Origin: an uncultured Alphaproteobacteria bacterium
GTDB lineage: Bacteria > Pseudomonadota > Alphaproteobacteria > HIMB59
Reading direction: 5' to 3'
DNA: 64,000 nucleotides
Assembly (NCBI GenBank): GCA_902509695.1
Contig: CABWYP010000002.1
Coordinates: forward strand, 47,561-111,560
Positions 41,464-53,257 of this stretch are shown here, piece by piece. Position 1 is the first letter of the stretch. Every line of letters begins with the position of its first letter. Below the pieces are notes generated by a model that did not search any database, was not told the DNA's origin, and saw nothing but the letters and a program-made list of their open reading frames with translations. Position numbers and translations under genes: made by a program.

Positions 41464-42789
41464 ATGAATAATATTCCTGAATTTACAGTAACACAACTTA
41501 ATAGATCTATAAAAGATTTATTAGAGGAAAAATTTGATTATATAAAATTAATTGGTGAGTCTGGTCCTATTACCATTGCTAACTCAGGACATATGTATTT
41601 TTCTATTAAGGAGAATGATGAGGTTATTTCATGTATTTGCTGGAAAGGTAATTCTGAAAGATTAGATATAAAAATTGAAGAGGGGACTGAATATAATTTT
41701 TATGGAAGGGTAACTTCCTATTCAAAGTTTGGACGGTCTGTCTATCAACTTATTGTTGATCAAGTAGAATACAGTGGCGCTGGTTCAATACTAAAATTAA
41801 TAGAAGATCGAAAAAAAGAATTAACACAAAGTGGATATTTTGACAAAAAACATAAAGTTATCTTACCAAAATATCCCAAAAAAATCGGAGTATTGACCTC
41901 TTCTTCGGGTTCTGTGATACATGATATTATTAACAGGATAGAGGATAGATTTCCTTTAACTGAGATTCAATTGTATCCTATTCCTGTTCAGGGAAAAAAT
42001 AGCCACATTGAAATCATAAACTATCTTAATTTGATTGAAGAATTAACAAGTGACAAAAAACCTGATTTAATAATTTTCGCTAGGGGCGGAGGTTCTCTAG
42101 AAGAGATGATGCCATTTAATGAAATTGATCTCATTAAGAGGGTTTTTGAATTAAAAATACCCTCTATATCTGCAATTGGCCATGAAACCGACTATACACT
42201 TTTAGATTTAGTATGTGATTTAAGAGCTCCAACCCCCTCGGCTGCTGCTGAAATCGCAGTTCCCAATCAGGCACAAGTTTATTCATATCTGAGTGACAAG
42301 AGGATATCTTTAATGGAGTCACTTAAAAAAAAAATAAGAGATCCAGAAAATTTTATTATAAAATTTAATTCATCAACAGGAATTTTAACAAAAAGGATTT
42401 ATGAAATTGAAAAAAAGATAGAAAACTTCTTATCTTCAAATCTAAAAATCTTGAATAATTTTTTTCTTTCTAAAAAAAGTTTTATTTATCACAAGTCATT
42501 AAAGATTAACAACTTTAGTCCAATTCAAAAAATTAATTTGTTTGAAAACAAAATTTACTCTTTAAACAGAGACAATAAAATATTTCTATTAAATAAATTT
42601 AAATTTTTGAAAAAAAATATATCGTTTCTTGAAAGGGTCATAAAGAGTTCTTCTTTAGATAAAAATTTAAAAAAAGGTTATGCAATAATAAAAAATGATG
42701 AGAGTTTAATTAAAAATATTAAAACTTTAAAAAGTCATGATCAATTTAGTATTTTTATGAGTGATGGAAAAATACTTATAAAAAAATAA
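41464..42789 (+). CDS. xseA: Exodeoxyribonuclease VII large subunit
   Basis: N-terminal OB-fold (EFTVTQLNRSIKDLLEEKF, GESGPIT, MYFSIKEND) and the catalytic domain with IGVLTSSSGSVIHDI, IIFARGGGSLEEMMPFNE and GHETDYTLLDLVCDLRAPTPSAAAEI. The C-terminal coiled coil is shorter than usual and Lys/Asn-rich. The XseB small subunit is not adjacent. Functions in single-strand DNA degradation and mismatch repair. Confidence 0.94.
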   Translation: MNNIPEFTVTQLNRSIKDLLEEKFDYIKLIGESGPITIANSGHMYFSIKENDEVISCICWKGNSERLDIKIEEGTEYNFYGRVTSYSKFGRSVYQLIVDQVEYSGAGSILKLIEDRKKELTQSGYFDKKHKVILPKYPKKIGVLTSSSGSVIHDIINRIEDRFPLTEIQLYPIPVQGKNSHIEIINYLNLIEELTSDKKPDLIIFARGGGSLEEMMPFNEIDLIKRVFELKIPSISAIGHETDYTLLDLVCDLRAPTPSAAAEIAVPNQAQVYSYLSDKRISLMESLKKKIRDPENFIIKFNSSTGILTKRIYEIEKKIENFLSSNLKILNNFFLSKKSFIYHKSLKINNFSPIQKINLFENKIYSLNRDNKIFLLNKFKFLKKNISFLERVIKSSSLDKNLKKGYAIIKNDESLIKNIKTLKSHDQFSIFMSDGKILIKK

Positions 42790-42792
42790 AAA

Positions 42793-43647
42793 CTAAATTT
42801 TCCATCTTTCATGAGCCCAAAGCCACTGTTCTGGATTTTCTTTTATCCATTTTTCAAAATATTCAAAATATACTTTTTGAACCAATTCTTTGGGATTTAA
42901 GTCTTGATAGTCACTAAATTTTAAAGGCTTATCCATAATAATTTGGAATGATCCATTTTCATCTCTGATTGAATATAATGGACAAATCAAAGTTTTGTAT
43001 TTCAAAGCCAAACTTGCAAATCCATCTGATGCAAAAGCATCTTTACCAAAAAATTTAATTAAAGGCCCACTACTATCTCTTTGATCGACTAACAATGCTA
43101 AATCCTCATCATTTTTTAAAACTTTGATCATATTTTTTGCGCTATCTGATCCTTTTTTATAAAAATAAGCATTATTTGTTTCTCGTTTTTTTTGAATATA
43201 TTTATCAATCATCATGTTATTTGCTTGTCTGTAGACTGAATGAAGAACAAAACCCTCTTTTAGAAGATAATTTCTTGTAATTTCCCAATTTCCAATATGT
43301 GCTGAAATAAATATTCTTGATCCATTATGATTTCGAATTAAATCTAAATTTTCTTTATTTTTTAAAGTAATATTTTTCCAATCAAATTTATCCAAACTAA
43401 AAAATTCAAAGAAAACTTTACCTGTTTGTTCAAGATTTTTATTAGTAATTTTTGATGTATCTAACCCTAATAACGATAAATTATTTGATATAATATTCTT
43501 ATATTTTGAAAACTGACCTAAATGTCTTATTATAAAACCTCCTATACAAGAGGTTGTATTAAAACTAATTAATTTAAATATATTTTGTGCTAAAACATAG
43601 ATTAAATATTCAAGATATATCTTGAACGATTTAGATATATTTTTCAA
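42793..43647 (-). CDS. Lipid A biosynthesis lauroyl acyltransferase (LpxL/HtrB family)
   Basis: Membrane acyltransferase adding secondary acyl chains to lipid A. The block ISAHIGNWEITRNYL has the H-x4-E/D catalytic dyad, LALLVDQRD the substrate region, and VHSVYRQANN and PEQWLWAHERWK the C-terminal family signature. Last gene of the lipid A operon; overlaps lpxK by 17 bases. Confidence 0.9.
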   Translation of the reverse strand: MKNISKSFKIYLEYLIYVLAQNIFKLISFNTTSCIGGFIIRHLGQFSKYKNIISNNLSLLGLDTSKITNKNLEQTGKVFFEFFSLDKFDWKNITLKNKENLDLIRNHNGSRIFISAHIGNWEITRNYLLKEGFVLHSVYRQANNMMIDKYIQKKRETNNAYFYKKGSDSAKNMIKVLKNDEDLALLVDQRDSSGPLIKFFGKDAFASDGFASLALKYKTLICPLYSIRDENGSFQIIMDKPLKFSDYQDLNPKELVQKVYFEYFEKWIKENPEQWLWAHERWKI

Positions 43648-44590
43648 TTTCTTTTGCTAAATGATGTTGATTGTCTGAAGTTATCTCACCGTAAATTATC
43701 CCAACAGAGCTTTTAAATTCAGAAGGAATTCTTGTATGGTCTTTTTCTGTTGTAATAAGAAAGGCATCATGTTTATTTGCCTCATCAAGTAACATAAACA
43801 TATCATCAATTGTATATTGGTGGTGATCAGGAAAATCTTTTAATTGAACCAAGTTAAGATTTTCATTTTGAAGTTGTTCGAAAAATTTCTTATTAAAACC
43901 TAAGCCTGCAAATGCAATAAGCTTTTTTTCTTTAATTTCCTGATTAATAGAAATTTTATAATTTAAAACTTGTTTAAAATGTCTTTGGTTTAAATCCTCA
44001 CATGTATTTGTATTTATTAAAAAAAAAATTTGCGATTTTTTGATAACCTTTTTTATTGTTTCTCTTAATGGCCCTGAAGGTACCAGTAGTCTATTTCCAA
44101 AAGACTGAATTGAGTCATAAACATAAATAGATAAATCTTTATGAATGTTGAATGATTGAAGTGCATCATCTAAAACTAATATATCAGCCCCATCTTTTTT
44201 TGCTTCACGAAACGCTTGAAATTTATTTTTGCTTACCCAGGTGGGGTAGTAGTTAGACATCATTAAGGCCTCATCCCCAACCAAAGTATAATTCATATCG
44301 GGGTTAACTTTTATAATTTCACTTGAAGTCCCTCCATATCCTCTAGAAATTATATGAGGATTGTAGCCCATCTTCATTAATTCCTTACATAGGAATAATA
44401 CTGAAGGTGTTTTACCCGATCCTCCTATTATGGCGCTTCCAACTGCAATGACCGGAATATCAGCCTTTTGTATTTTAGTTAGCTTTTCTTTTAGGAAAAT
44501 TCCAACTGCCCATAATATTGATAGGGGTGATAAAAGTAGTCCATATATAGATAATTTTTTATCATACCAAAATTTAGGTGCTTTTAACAT
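43631..44590 (-). CDS. lpxK: Tetraacyldisaccharide 4'-kinase
   Basis: Phosphorylates the lipid A precursor. Walker A in GSAIIGGSGKTPSVLFL (about 51-67), the ISRGYGGTSSEI segment, GDEALMM and ILVLDDALQ (Walker B) are diagnostic. The 319-residue size is typical. Overlaps waaA by 7 bases. Confidence 0.93.
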   Translation of the reverse strand: MLKAPKFWYDKKLSIYGLLLSPLSILWAVGIFLKEKLTKIQKADIPVIAVGSAIIGGSGKTPSVLFLCKELMKMGYNPHIISRGYGGTSSEIIKVNPDMNYTLVGDEALMMSNYYPTWVSKNKFQAFREAKKDGADILVLDDALQSFNIHKDLSIYVYDSIQSFGNRLLVPSGPLRETIKKVIKKSQIFFLINTNTCEDLNQRHFKQVLNYKISINQEIKEKKLIAFAGLGFNKKFFEQLQNENLNLVQLKDFPDHHQYTIDDMFMLLDEANKHDAFLITTEKDHTRIPSEFKSSVGIIYGEITSDNQHHLAKEIEKYI

Positions 44591-45744
44591 TTTTCGATCA
44601 TCTCAATCATTTTATTAAAAAATCTTGTATTATCTTTAAAATAATTATTTATCAAAACTGAATTATCAAAATTTAATTTAATTAAATTATTGATCTTTGA
44701 TGCAATTTTATTGAAATCATTATCAAAAATACTAGCAAGGCCAAGTTTTTCTAAATCAAGATATTGTTCATTAAAATTTTCATTAAATCTCCCACTTAGT
44801 ATGTAACAGCCCCTAGCAAGTGCCTCAAGAGGGTTTTGCCCACCATGTTGAATCAAAGACCCACCCATAAAAACAATTTTAGATTCATCAAATAGGGTTA
44901 AGTTCTCTCCAAATTTGTCATGAATTTTTACAAAATTTTTAAAATCTTCACCTATCAAAGTTTTTAGTTCGCTTACAAATTGAATATGTCTGGGAATAAT
45001 TGTTATTGAGTCAAATAAATTCAAATTTAGTTTATTAATAATCTTAATAACTAATTCGAATTCACTTCTATGAATACTTGCAAAACATAATTTATTTTTT
45101 TTATCTCTTGATATTTCCACATTTAAATAAAATTTTAAATTACCTAAGTAAAAAACTTCGCGTTGAAAAACTTCATTTAATTTTTTTTTATCTTCAGGGC
45201 TTTTTGCTAAAATTAGTTCATATTTTTTACCTAAAAATATCGAAAAGTATTTGAATTTTTTCCAATTATTAAAACTTTTATTAGACAACCTTCCATTTAT
45301 AAGAATATTTTTAATTTTTGCCTTCTTTGAATAATTTAACCAATTAGGCCAAATTTCTGAGTCAATCCAAAAGATTCTATTTATATTAGTTTTTGATAAA
45401 AATTTTTTAACATTCCAATAATAATCAATTGGAAGAAATATAATTTTAATACTGGGGTATTTCTTTTTTGATAATGTGTATGATGAAACTGTACTACATG
45501 TCAAAAGAATTTTATTACTATCTAGTCTATCTAAAAGAAATTTTGTAGAATTTAATTCACCTATACTTGCAAAATGTATAATCGTTTCTAAGTCTTTGAA
45601 ATTATTGTAATTATGAGTAGCAAAAAACTTCTGCCTGAATGATATGAAATTTTCCTTACTGAAGCAGAGTCTAAAAAAACCAATCAGAAAAAAAACTGGA
45701 TAAAGAATTATAAGTAAAAAATTGTAACTAAATATAATCATCAA
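44584..45744 (-). CDS. waaA: Kdo transferase (3-deoxy-D-manno-octulosonic-acid transferase)
   Basis: Links Kdo to lipid A. The conserved start has ASIGELNSTKFL, then LTCSTVSSYTLSKK, the DYYWNVKKFL and IDSEIWPNW motifs of family GT30, and a C-terminal GGSLIQHGGQNPLEALARG. 386 residues, slightly shorter than most. Overlaps both neighbours. Confidence 0.93.
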   Translation of the reverse strand: MMIIFSYNFLLIILYPVFFLIGFFRLCFSKENFISFRQKFFATHNYNNFKDLETIIHFASIGELNSTKFLLDRLDSNKILLTCSTVSSYTLSKKKYPSIKIIFLPIDYYWNVKKFLSKTNINRIFWIDSEIWPNWLNYSKKAKIKNILINGRLSNKSFNNWKKFKYFSIFLGKKYELILAKSPEDKKKLNEVFQREVFYLGNLKFYLNVEISRDKKNKLCFASIHRSEFELVIKIINKLNLNLFDSITIIPRHIQFVSELKTLIGEDFKNFVKIHDKFGENLTLFDESKIVFMGGSLIQHGGQNPLEALARGCYILSGRFNENFNEQYLDLEKLGLASIFDNDFNKIASKINNLIKLNFDNSVLINNYFKDNTRFFNKMIEMIEKC

Positions 45745-46381
45745 TTAATTTTTTATTATTATTGAGTTCATGGGTTACTTTTTTATTAAAATTTTCTTCA
45801 TTTTGAAAATCTTTAGGATCTATAATTTCTTTCCCCCAAAAAAAAACTCCTTTGCTAAAGGGCATTGGAATCCTTAATTTATCCCAACTATTTAATTTAA
45901 AAAATTTATTTGTTTTAAATGATAGGAATACAACTTTCATATCGTATTTCAAAGCAAGTTTAAAGATATTGGTATTTATCTCATATCTTGGACCGTGAGG
46001 AGCATCAGGTGTTATATAAATACAATCTCCATTTTTAGAAGCCTTAGATATCTCTTTTATAAGTGAGGCAGGCCTATCTTTTTCTCTAAGAAGAGGGTCT
46101 AGTCCAAATTTTTTTTGAACTAATACACTTAGTTGACCATCTCTATGTGATGTAGCTATAGGCCTTAATTTAGGAATAAATTTCCAGCTAAATGTAGAAC
46201 CCATCAATTGATTATGCCAAATTAATACTATTAATGATTTATTATTTCGAAGCTCATCAGATATTACTGTTTCATTAATTCCTTTCCATTTACTAGAGTG
46301 TTTTATTAGCCATAATGTTAAATAAACTAAATTCGCAAAAATATTTAAAAAAAATTTATGCTTGGTAAGCTTTTTAAGCAT
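45728..46381 (-). CDS. DUF374 lysophospholipid acyltransferase-family protein
   Basis: LPLAT-superfamily protein with VLIWHNQLM, ATSHRDGQLSVL and ITPDAPHGPRYEI, the DUF374 markers. Found next to waaA and lpxK in most alphaproteobacteria; thought to be involved in envelope lipid assembly, function unproven. Overlaps waaA by 17 bases and the ABC exporter by 8 bases. Confidence 0.88.
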   Translation of the reverse strand: MLKKLTKHKFFLNIFANLVYLTLWLIKHSSKWKGINETVISDELRNNKSLIVLIWHNQLMGSTFSWKFIPKLRPIATSHRDGQLSVLVQKKFGLDPLLREKDRPASLIKEISKASKNGDCIYITPDAPHGPRYEINTNIFKLALKYDMKVVFLSFKTNKFFKLNSWDKLRIPMPFSKGVFFWGKEIIDPKDFQNEENFNKKVTHELNNNKKLIDDYI

Positions 46382-48101
46382 TTTTCTGTAATTGTTTTTT
46401 AAAAAGATGATAGTAATTATTTTTTTTGGACATTAAAAACTTGTGAGAACCTTTTTCTGTGACTTTACCTTTTTCTAAAAAATAAATTTCATTAAAATCT
46501 TTTATTGTGCTAAGTCGATGAGCTACAACAATTAATGTAACATTTTTAATTGTAGATAAATTTTTAAATAATTCTGACTCAGTTTTAAGATCTAAATTTG
46601 ATGTTGGTTCATCAAGCAATATTACCTCTTTTTTTTGAGCTATAGCTCTTGCTATTGCTATTCTTTGTCTTTGTCCACCTGATAACTTAACTCCATTTTC
46701 ACCTATATTAGTACTTAGCTTATTTGGAAGACTGTCAGTGAATTCATCTACACAGGCTAGTTTAATTGCATTAAAGATATCTTTATTGGATGAATTAGAA
46801 TTATATTTAACATTTTCATAAATAGTACCATCGAAAAGCACTGTGTCTTGGCTGACTAAACTAAATTTACTTCTTAAGTTATTGAGTTTTAAATTTCTTA
46901 TACTTTGATTATTGATGGAAATCTCTCCCTCTTGATTGTCAAATAGCCTAATCATCAGAGATAAAAGCGTTGATTTTCCAGATCCAGATGGCCCAACTAA
47001 AGCTATTTTTTTATTAGTTTTGAAACTAATACTTATACCATCTAAGACATTTTTTTGAGAGTTCGGATATTTAAACTTAATATCATCAAAAGTAATTTTA
47101 CTAAACTTACCAATTTGCTTAGAGCCTCCTTTGATATCGTTTTTCATATCTATAAAATCAAAAATCCTAGATGCAGCACCTAGGCCACTTTGCAACAATA
47201 CATTAACGTTTATTAAGTTTTTCAAAGGAGCATAAGCAAGCATAAGGCTAACTAAAAAACTCATTAACTGCCCTGCAGACATATCATCATTGATAACAAA
47301 TACTCCACCCCCAAAAATGGCAAGACCGGCTGCCATCGAGCCCAAGGTTTCTGTAAAGGGTCTAGACCTCGCAGTAATTCTTTCTTGTTTAAAATTTAAC
47401 TCTCTTGCTTGAATGATCTCTTTGTTAATTCTTTTAGTTTCGAAATTTTCGGCATTGAATGATTTTACATTTTTAATTCCTCTAAATGTTTCTTCAAGCT
47501 TTGATGCTAGATTTCCAACTTGGTGTTGTAAATTTTTTGTAACATTTCTTATCTTTTTACCAAGAACTCTGACAGGTATAATAGCCAAAGGAAATACAAT
47601 TATTGAAATACATGCAAGCTTCCAATTTTGATAAAACATATTTCCAATTAAAACAAATAGTGTCAAAGAATCTTTAATTAAAGCGGTATATGTATTAGCC
47701 ATTGCTCCACTTAAATAATAAGTATCAGTTGTTATTCGTGTAATAAGAGAACCTGTTTTATTTTTTACAAAAAATCCATAATGTAGGTTTATAATGTTAT
47801 CAAAAACATCTTTTCGTAATTTTTCAATAATACGATGGCTCATAAATTGTAAGGATACAACTTGAAGATAGCTTACGAGACCTTTGATAATTCCTGTTAC
47901 CAAAATTGCAATAGGAATAAAATATAAATAGAATTTATCTGATTCAATTAGAACTTGATCTAAAGCTGGTTTTACTAACCAGGCATGAAAACCCGTACAC
48001 AATGCAGCAATCAACATGCATAAAATTGCTATTAACATTCTTAATTTATAATTTAAAAAAAGTTTTGAAATTCTTATGAAATGTTTGCTGGTATCAGACA
48101 T
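46374..48101 (-). CDS. Lipid A flippase-type ABC exporter (MsbA-like)
   Basis: Six membrane helices (about 20-290) fused to an ATPase: Walker A GPSGSGKST, Q-loop FSLVSQDTVLF, signature LSGGQRQRIAIARAI, Walker B EVILLDEPTS and switch VVAHRLSTI. Exports lipids as a homodimer; its place at the head of the LPS block argues for lipid A flipping (MsbA). 575 residues, as expected. Overlaps ubiA by 8 bases. Confidence 0.9.
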   Translation of the reverse strand: MSDTSKHFIRISKLFLNYKLRMLIAILCMLIAALCTGFHAWLVKPALDQVLIESDKFYLYFIPIAILVTGIIKGLVSYLQVVSLQFMSHRIIEKLRKDVFDNIINLHYGFFVKNKTGSLITRITTDTYYLSGAMANTYTALIKDSLTLFVLIGNMFYQNWKLACISIIVFPLAIIPVRVLGKKIRNVTKNLQHQVGNLASKLEETFRGIKNVKSFNAENFETKRINKEIIQARELNFKQERITARSRPFTETLGSMAAGLAIFGGGVFVINDDMSAGQLMSFLVSLMLAYAPLKNLINVNVLLQSGLGAASRIFDFIDMKNDIKGGSKQIGKFSKITFDDIKFKYPNSQKNVLDGISISFKTNKKIALVGPSGSGKSTLLSLMIRLFDNQEGEISINNQSIRNLKLNNLRSKFSLVSQDTVLFDGTIYENVKYNSNSSNKDIFNAIKLACVDEFTDSLPNKLSTNIGENGVKLSGGQRQRIAIARAIAQKKEVILLDEPTSNLDLKTESELFKNLSTIKNVTLIVVAHRLSTIKDFNEIYFLEKGKVTEKGSHKFLMSKKNNYYHLFKKQLQKNA

Positions 48102-48999
48102 TAAATTGACTACCCAATATTATACTTAATAGTATGAAAAATCCGTAATAGTTATTTCTTCTAAAATATTTACCAGAATTATCAGGGTGATTTTTCCAAA
48201 CTAAGTTGATGTCAATTAGATTAATGAAAAGTATAAGAATAATAACCAAATAAAAAATTAAATCATAATTTAATCTTGATCCATAAATTATCAACAAAGA
48301 GTATTGTATCATTATTAATATATTCAAAATTGCCTTTCTTCTGAGGCCAAAAAATATAGCACTTGAGTATAAATTCATTTTTTTATCATCCTCTTCGTCT
48401 TGCACTGCATAGACCGTGTCATACACAAGTGTCCAGATAACTAATGATAAATATAGTAAAAAAATTATTTGAAAATTATACGGTGAGTTTATGGTAGCCC
48501 ATCCAATTATACACCCCCAATTATAAGTCATTGCCAATATTATTTGTGGCAAAAGAAAATATCTTTTTGCAAGAGGATATAAAACTACTAAGGGAATTAT
48601 AATTAAAGATAAAATAATTGAAGGTAAATTTAAATTTATCAAAACTAATAACCCAATAATTAAAAGTATAGCAAGAAGGAAATATGCACTTGCAAGAGAC
48701 AATTCTGAAGAGGCAAGGGGTCTTGACTTAGTTCTAACCACTTTTTGATCAATTTTAATATCTAAAATATCATTTATAATACATCCAGCAGATCTCATTG
48801 CTACAGATCCTATAAAAAATAAAACTAAAAATTTTAATGAGCTGTAATGAATTTGACTGTAAGAAACTAAAGAAAAGCTAATTGGATAAAATAAAAGCAA
48901 ATAACCAGTTGGCCGATCTAATCTCATTAAAGAAATATAAGGGTGTGTAAAGGATGGAAAAATATTAAAAATTAAATTATCTTTGTTAATATCATTCAT
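48094..48999 (-). CDS. ubiA: 4-hydroxybenzoate polyprenyltransferase
   Basis: Eight to nine membrane helices with the two Asp-rich prenyl-diphosphate sites: AGCIINDILDIKID (first, near residue 69) and VYDTVYAVQDEEDD (second). TKSRPLASSEL follows the first. Attaches the isoprenoid tail in ubiquinone synthesis. The start ATG overlaps that of the divergent rsmE (CATG); an internal ATG 24 codons on (MRLDRPTGYL) is possible. Confidence 0.92.
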   Translation of the reverse strand: MNDINKDNLIFNIFPSFTHPYISLMRLDRPTGYLLLFYPISFSLVSYSQIHYSSLKFLVLFFIGSVAMRSAGCIINDILDIKIDQKVVRTKSRPLASSELSLASAYFLLAILLIIGLLVLINLNLPSIILSLIIIPLVVLYPLAKRYFLLPQIILAMTYNWGCIIGWATINSPYNFQIIFLLYLSLVIWTLVYDTVYAVQDEEDDKKMNLYSSAIFFGLRRKAILNILIMIQYSLLIIYGSRLNYDLIFYLVIILILFINLIDINLVWKNHPDNSGKYFRRNNYYGFFILLSIILGSQFNV

Positions 49000-49711
49000 G
49001 AAAAGAGTTTATTGTAATTCAATTTTAGGCAAAGGTAGCACTTATCATTTAGAAGAAAAGTACTATATCCATCTTATTAGAGTAATGCGATTAAATATTG
49101 GTGATGAAATTACTCTATTTAATCAAAAAAACGGCGAATGGTTGGCCATAATCAGAAATATTAAAAAGAATGATGTTTCAGCAGAGGTGATTGAAAAAAT
49201 TTCTCCACCTTTGCCTGATACTGATATTAATTTGATATTTTCCCCTATTAAGTACTTAAATAGCGAGTCAATTATTAGACAATCCACTGAATTAGGAGTT
49301 AATAAACTTTTTCCCACTTTTTTTAGCAGAACTGTAGTCAGAAAAATTAATCAAAATAAATTTGAAAATTACTCAATAGGAGCAGCTCAGCAATGTGGAA
49401 GGACCTCTATTCCTCAAATTCTCACAAGCGATAAAATTGAAAACAGGAGTGAATTACTCTCAAAAAGTAATATTTTGATGTTTGATGAAAATTTAAAGGG
49501 TGTTTCTATAAATAAATCTGAGATTCTAAATCGAAATAATACCAACATTATTGTTATTGTTGGACCTGAGGGAGGTTTTGATGATAATGAAAGAAAATTC
49601 ATATCAAAAAATAGCATGAGCTTTGAAAGTATTAGTTTAGGAGAAAGAATCCTTAAAGCTGACACTGCTGTTATTGCCGCACTGAGCCTTGCAATGCATT
49701 ATTTCTTATAA
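48998..49711 (+). CDS. rsmE: 16S rRNA (uracil1498-N3)-methyltransferase
   Basis: SPOUT-type methyltransferase: N-terminal PUA-like part (YHLEEKYYIHLIRVMRL), then QSTELGVNKLFPTFFSRTVV, AAQQCGRTSIPQI, and the knot VIVGPEGGFDDNER with ISLGERILKADTAVIAALS. I use the ATG at 48998 rather than a start five codons upstream, since RsmE begins with a MKR-type sequence. Length 238. Confidence 0.92.
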   Translation: MKRVYCNSILGKGSTYHLEEKYYIHLIRVMRLNIGDEITLFNQKNGEWLAIIRNIKKNDVSAEVIEKISPPLPDTDINLIFSPIKYLNSESIIRQSTELGVNKLFPTFFSRTVVRKINQNKFENYSIGAAQQCGRTSIPQILTSDKIENRSELLSKSNILMFDENLKGVSINKSEILNRNNTNIIVIVGPEGGFDDNERKFISKNSMSFESISLGERILKADTAVIAALSLAMHYFL

Positions 49712-49735
49712 AATTAGCCAATTTAAGCGACATCC

Positions 49736-49751
49736 TGTCAATATACTGACA
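49736..49751. repeat. Inverted repeat TGTCA-N6-TGACA before coxB
   Basis: Perfect 5-base arms spaced six apart, 16 bases before the coxB ATG in the 56-base gap between rsmE and coxB. Its position suits an operator for the oxidase operon, but short repeats are common by chance. Confidence 0.35.
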
Positions 49752-49767
49752 CTAAAAGATAACTAAT

Positions 49768-52223
<2,456 letters not shown>

Positions 52224-52229
52224 TCAATC

Positions 52230-53159
52230 TTGTCTCTCGATAAGAATAACCAAGAAAATACCCTCACTGGTAGTTTTGGAATTTTAGTTTTTTCTTTAGT
52301 TGGCTTTCTAAAGCAAATCTATGTTTTAATCAAACCAGGAGTAATTTCTCTCGTTATTTTTACTGCTCTTTGCTCAATGTTAATTGCTCCCTCTGATAAA
52401 AGTCTTTTCATTAAAGGAATGTCATTATTGCTAATTGCAATAGGAGCATCAGGATCGGCTATATTAAATATGTGGCATGATAGAATCATTGATTCAAAGA
52501 TGGAAAGAACAAAATTTAGACCAATTCCATCAGGGAATATATCTGCAAATACAGCTTTAGCTGTAGGTTTAGTTTTCTCATTTATGTCAGTTGTTTCTCT
52601 ATTTTTCTTCACAAATATTCAAGCAGCTTTGCTATTAGCTTTTACAATTCTTTATTACTCTGTGTTTTACACAATGATATTAAAACATAAAACTGCACAA
52701 AATATTGTTATAGGTGGATTAGCGGGCGCCTTACCCCCGGTAATTGCATGGATTAGTATTTCTAATGAGATGATTTTATATCCTATAATTTTATGCTTAA
52801 TAATTTTTTTATGGACCCCTCCTCATTCGTGGGCTTTAGCAATATATCGAAATCAAGATTATTCTAATGCTGAGGTCCCCATGTATCCTGTTAAATACGG
52901 TATTAAAAAAACAATTTTGATGATGAACATCTATACAGCATTCATGGTATTATCTGTAAACTTATTGTTTTTCTTAAGCTTATCCGGATGGATTTTTTTT
53001 ATAAGTTCAAATATTTTAAATGGAATTTTTATTTTCAAATTGTATCAAGTAAATTTTTCTAATAACTTAAAAAAAGACTCAATCAAATTATTTGGATACT
53101 CAATAATATATTTATTTTTGATATTTTTATTTGCTGTAGTTGATAATTTTATATTATGA
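52230..53159 (+). CDS. ctaB: Heme o synthase (protoheme IX farnesyltransferase)
   Basis: Converts heme b to heme o for the oxidase. Membrane prenyltransferase with ILNMWHDRIIDSKMERTKFRPIPSG and the second site NQDYSNAEVPMYPVKYG. Start TTG at 52230, with no ATG nearby; the first residues are uncertain. Overlaps the tiny gene downstream (ATGA). Confidence 0.95.
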   Translation: MSLDKNNQENTLTGSFGILVFSLVGFLKQIYVLIKPGVISLVIFTALCSMLIAPSDKSLFIKGMSLLLIAIGASGSAILNMWHDRIIDSKMERTKFRPIPSGNISANTALAVGLVFSFMSVVSLFFFTNIQAALLLAFTILYYSVFYTMILKHKTAQNIVIGGLAGALPPVIAWISISNEMILYPIILCLIIFLWTPPHSWALAIYRNQDYSNAEVPMYPVKYGIKKTILMMNIYTAFMVLSVNLLFFLSLSGWIFFISSNILNGIFIFKLYQVNFSNNLKKDSIKLFGYSIIYLFLIFLFAVVDNFIL

Positions 53160-53257
53160 ATAAAAAGAAAAAAAACTATCTTATTCTTTTTATATTATGC
53201 TGTTTCGTTATAGCTTTTTATTTCATCACAATTCATAGAATAAAATCTGGTATTTGA
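53156..53257 (+). CDS. Small single-pass oxidase-operon membrane peptide (CoxF-like)
   Basis: A 33-residue frame with basic start MNKKKKNY, one membrane helix (about 8-24) and a short tail THRIKSGI-like. It overlaps the ctaB stop (ATGA) and its stop overlaps the ctaG TTG start. Its position between ctaB and ctaG matches the small coxF-like gene of alphaproteobacterial oxidase operons. Sequence is too short for proof, but the double coupling argues it is translated. Confidence 0.65.
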   Translation: MNKKKKNYLILFILCCFVIAFYFITIHRIKSGI

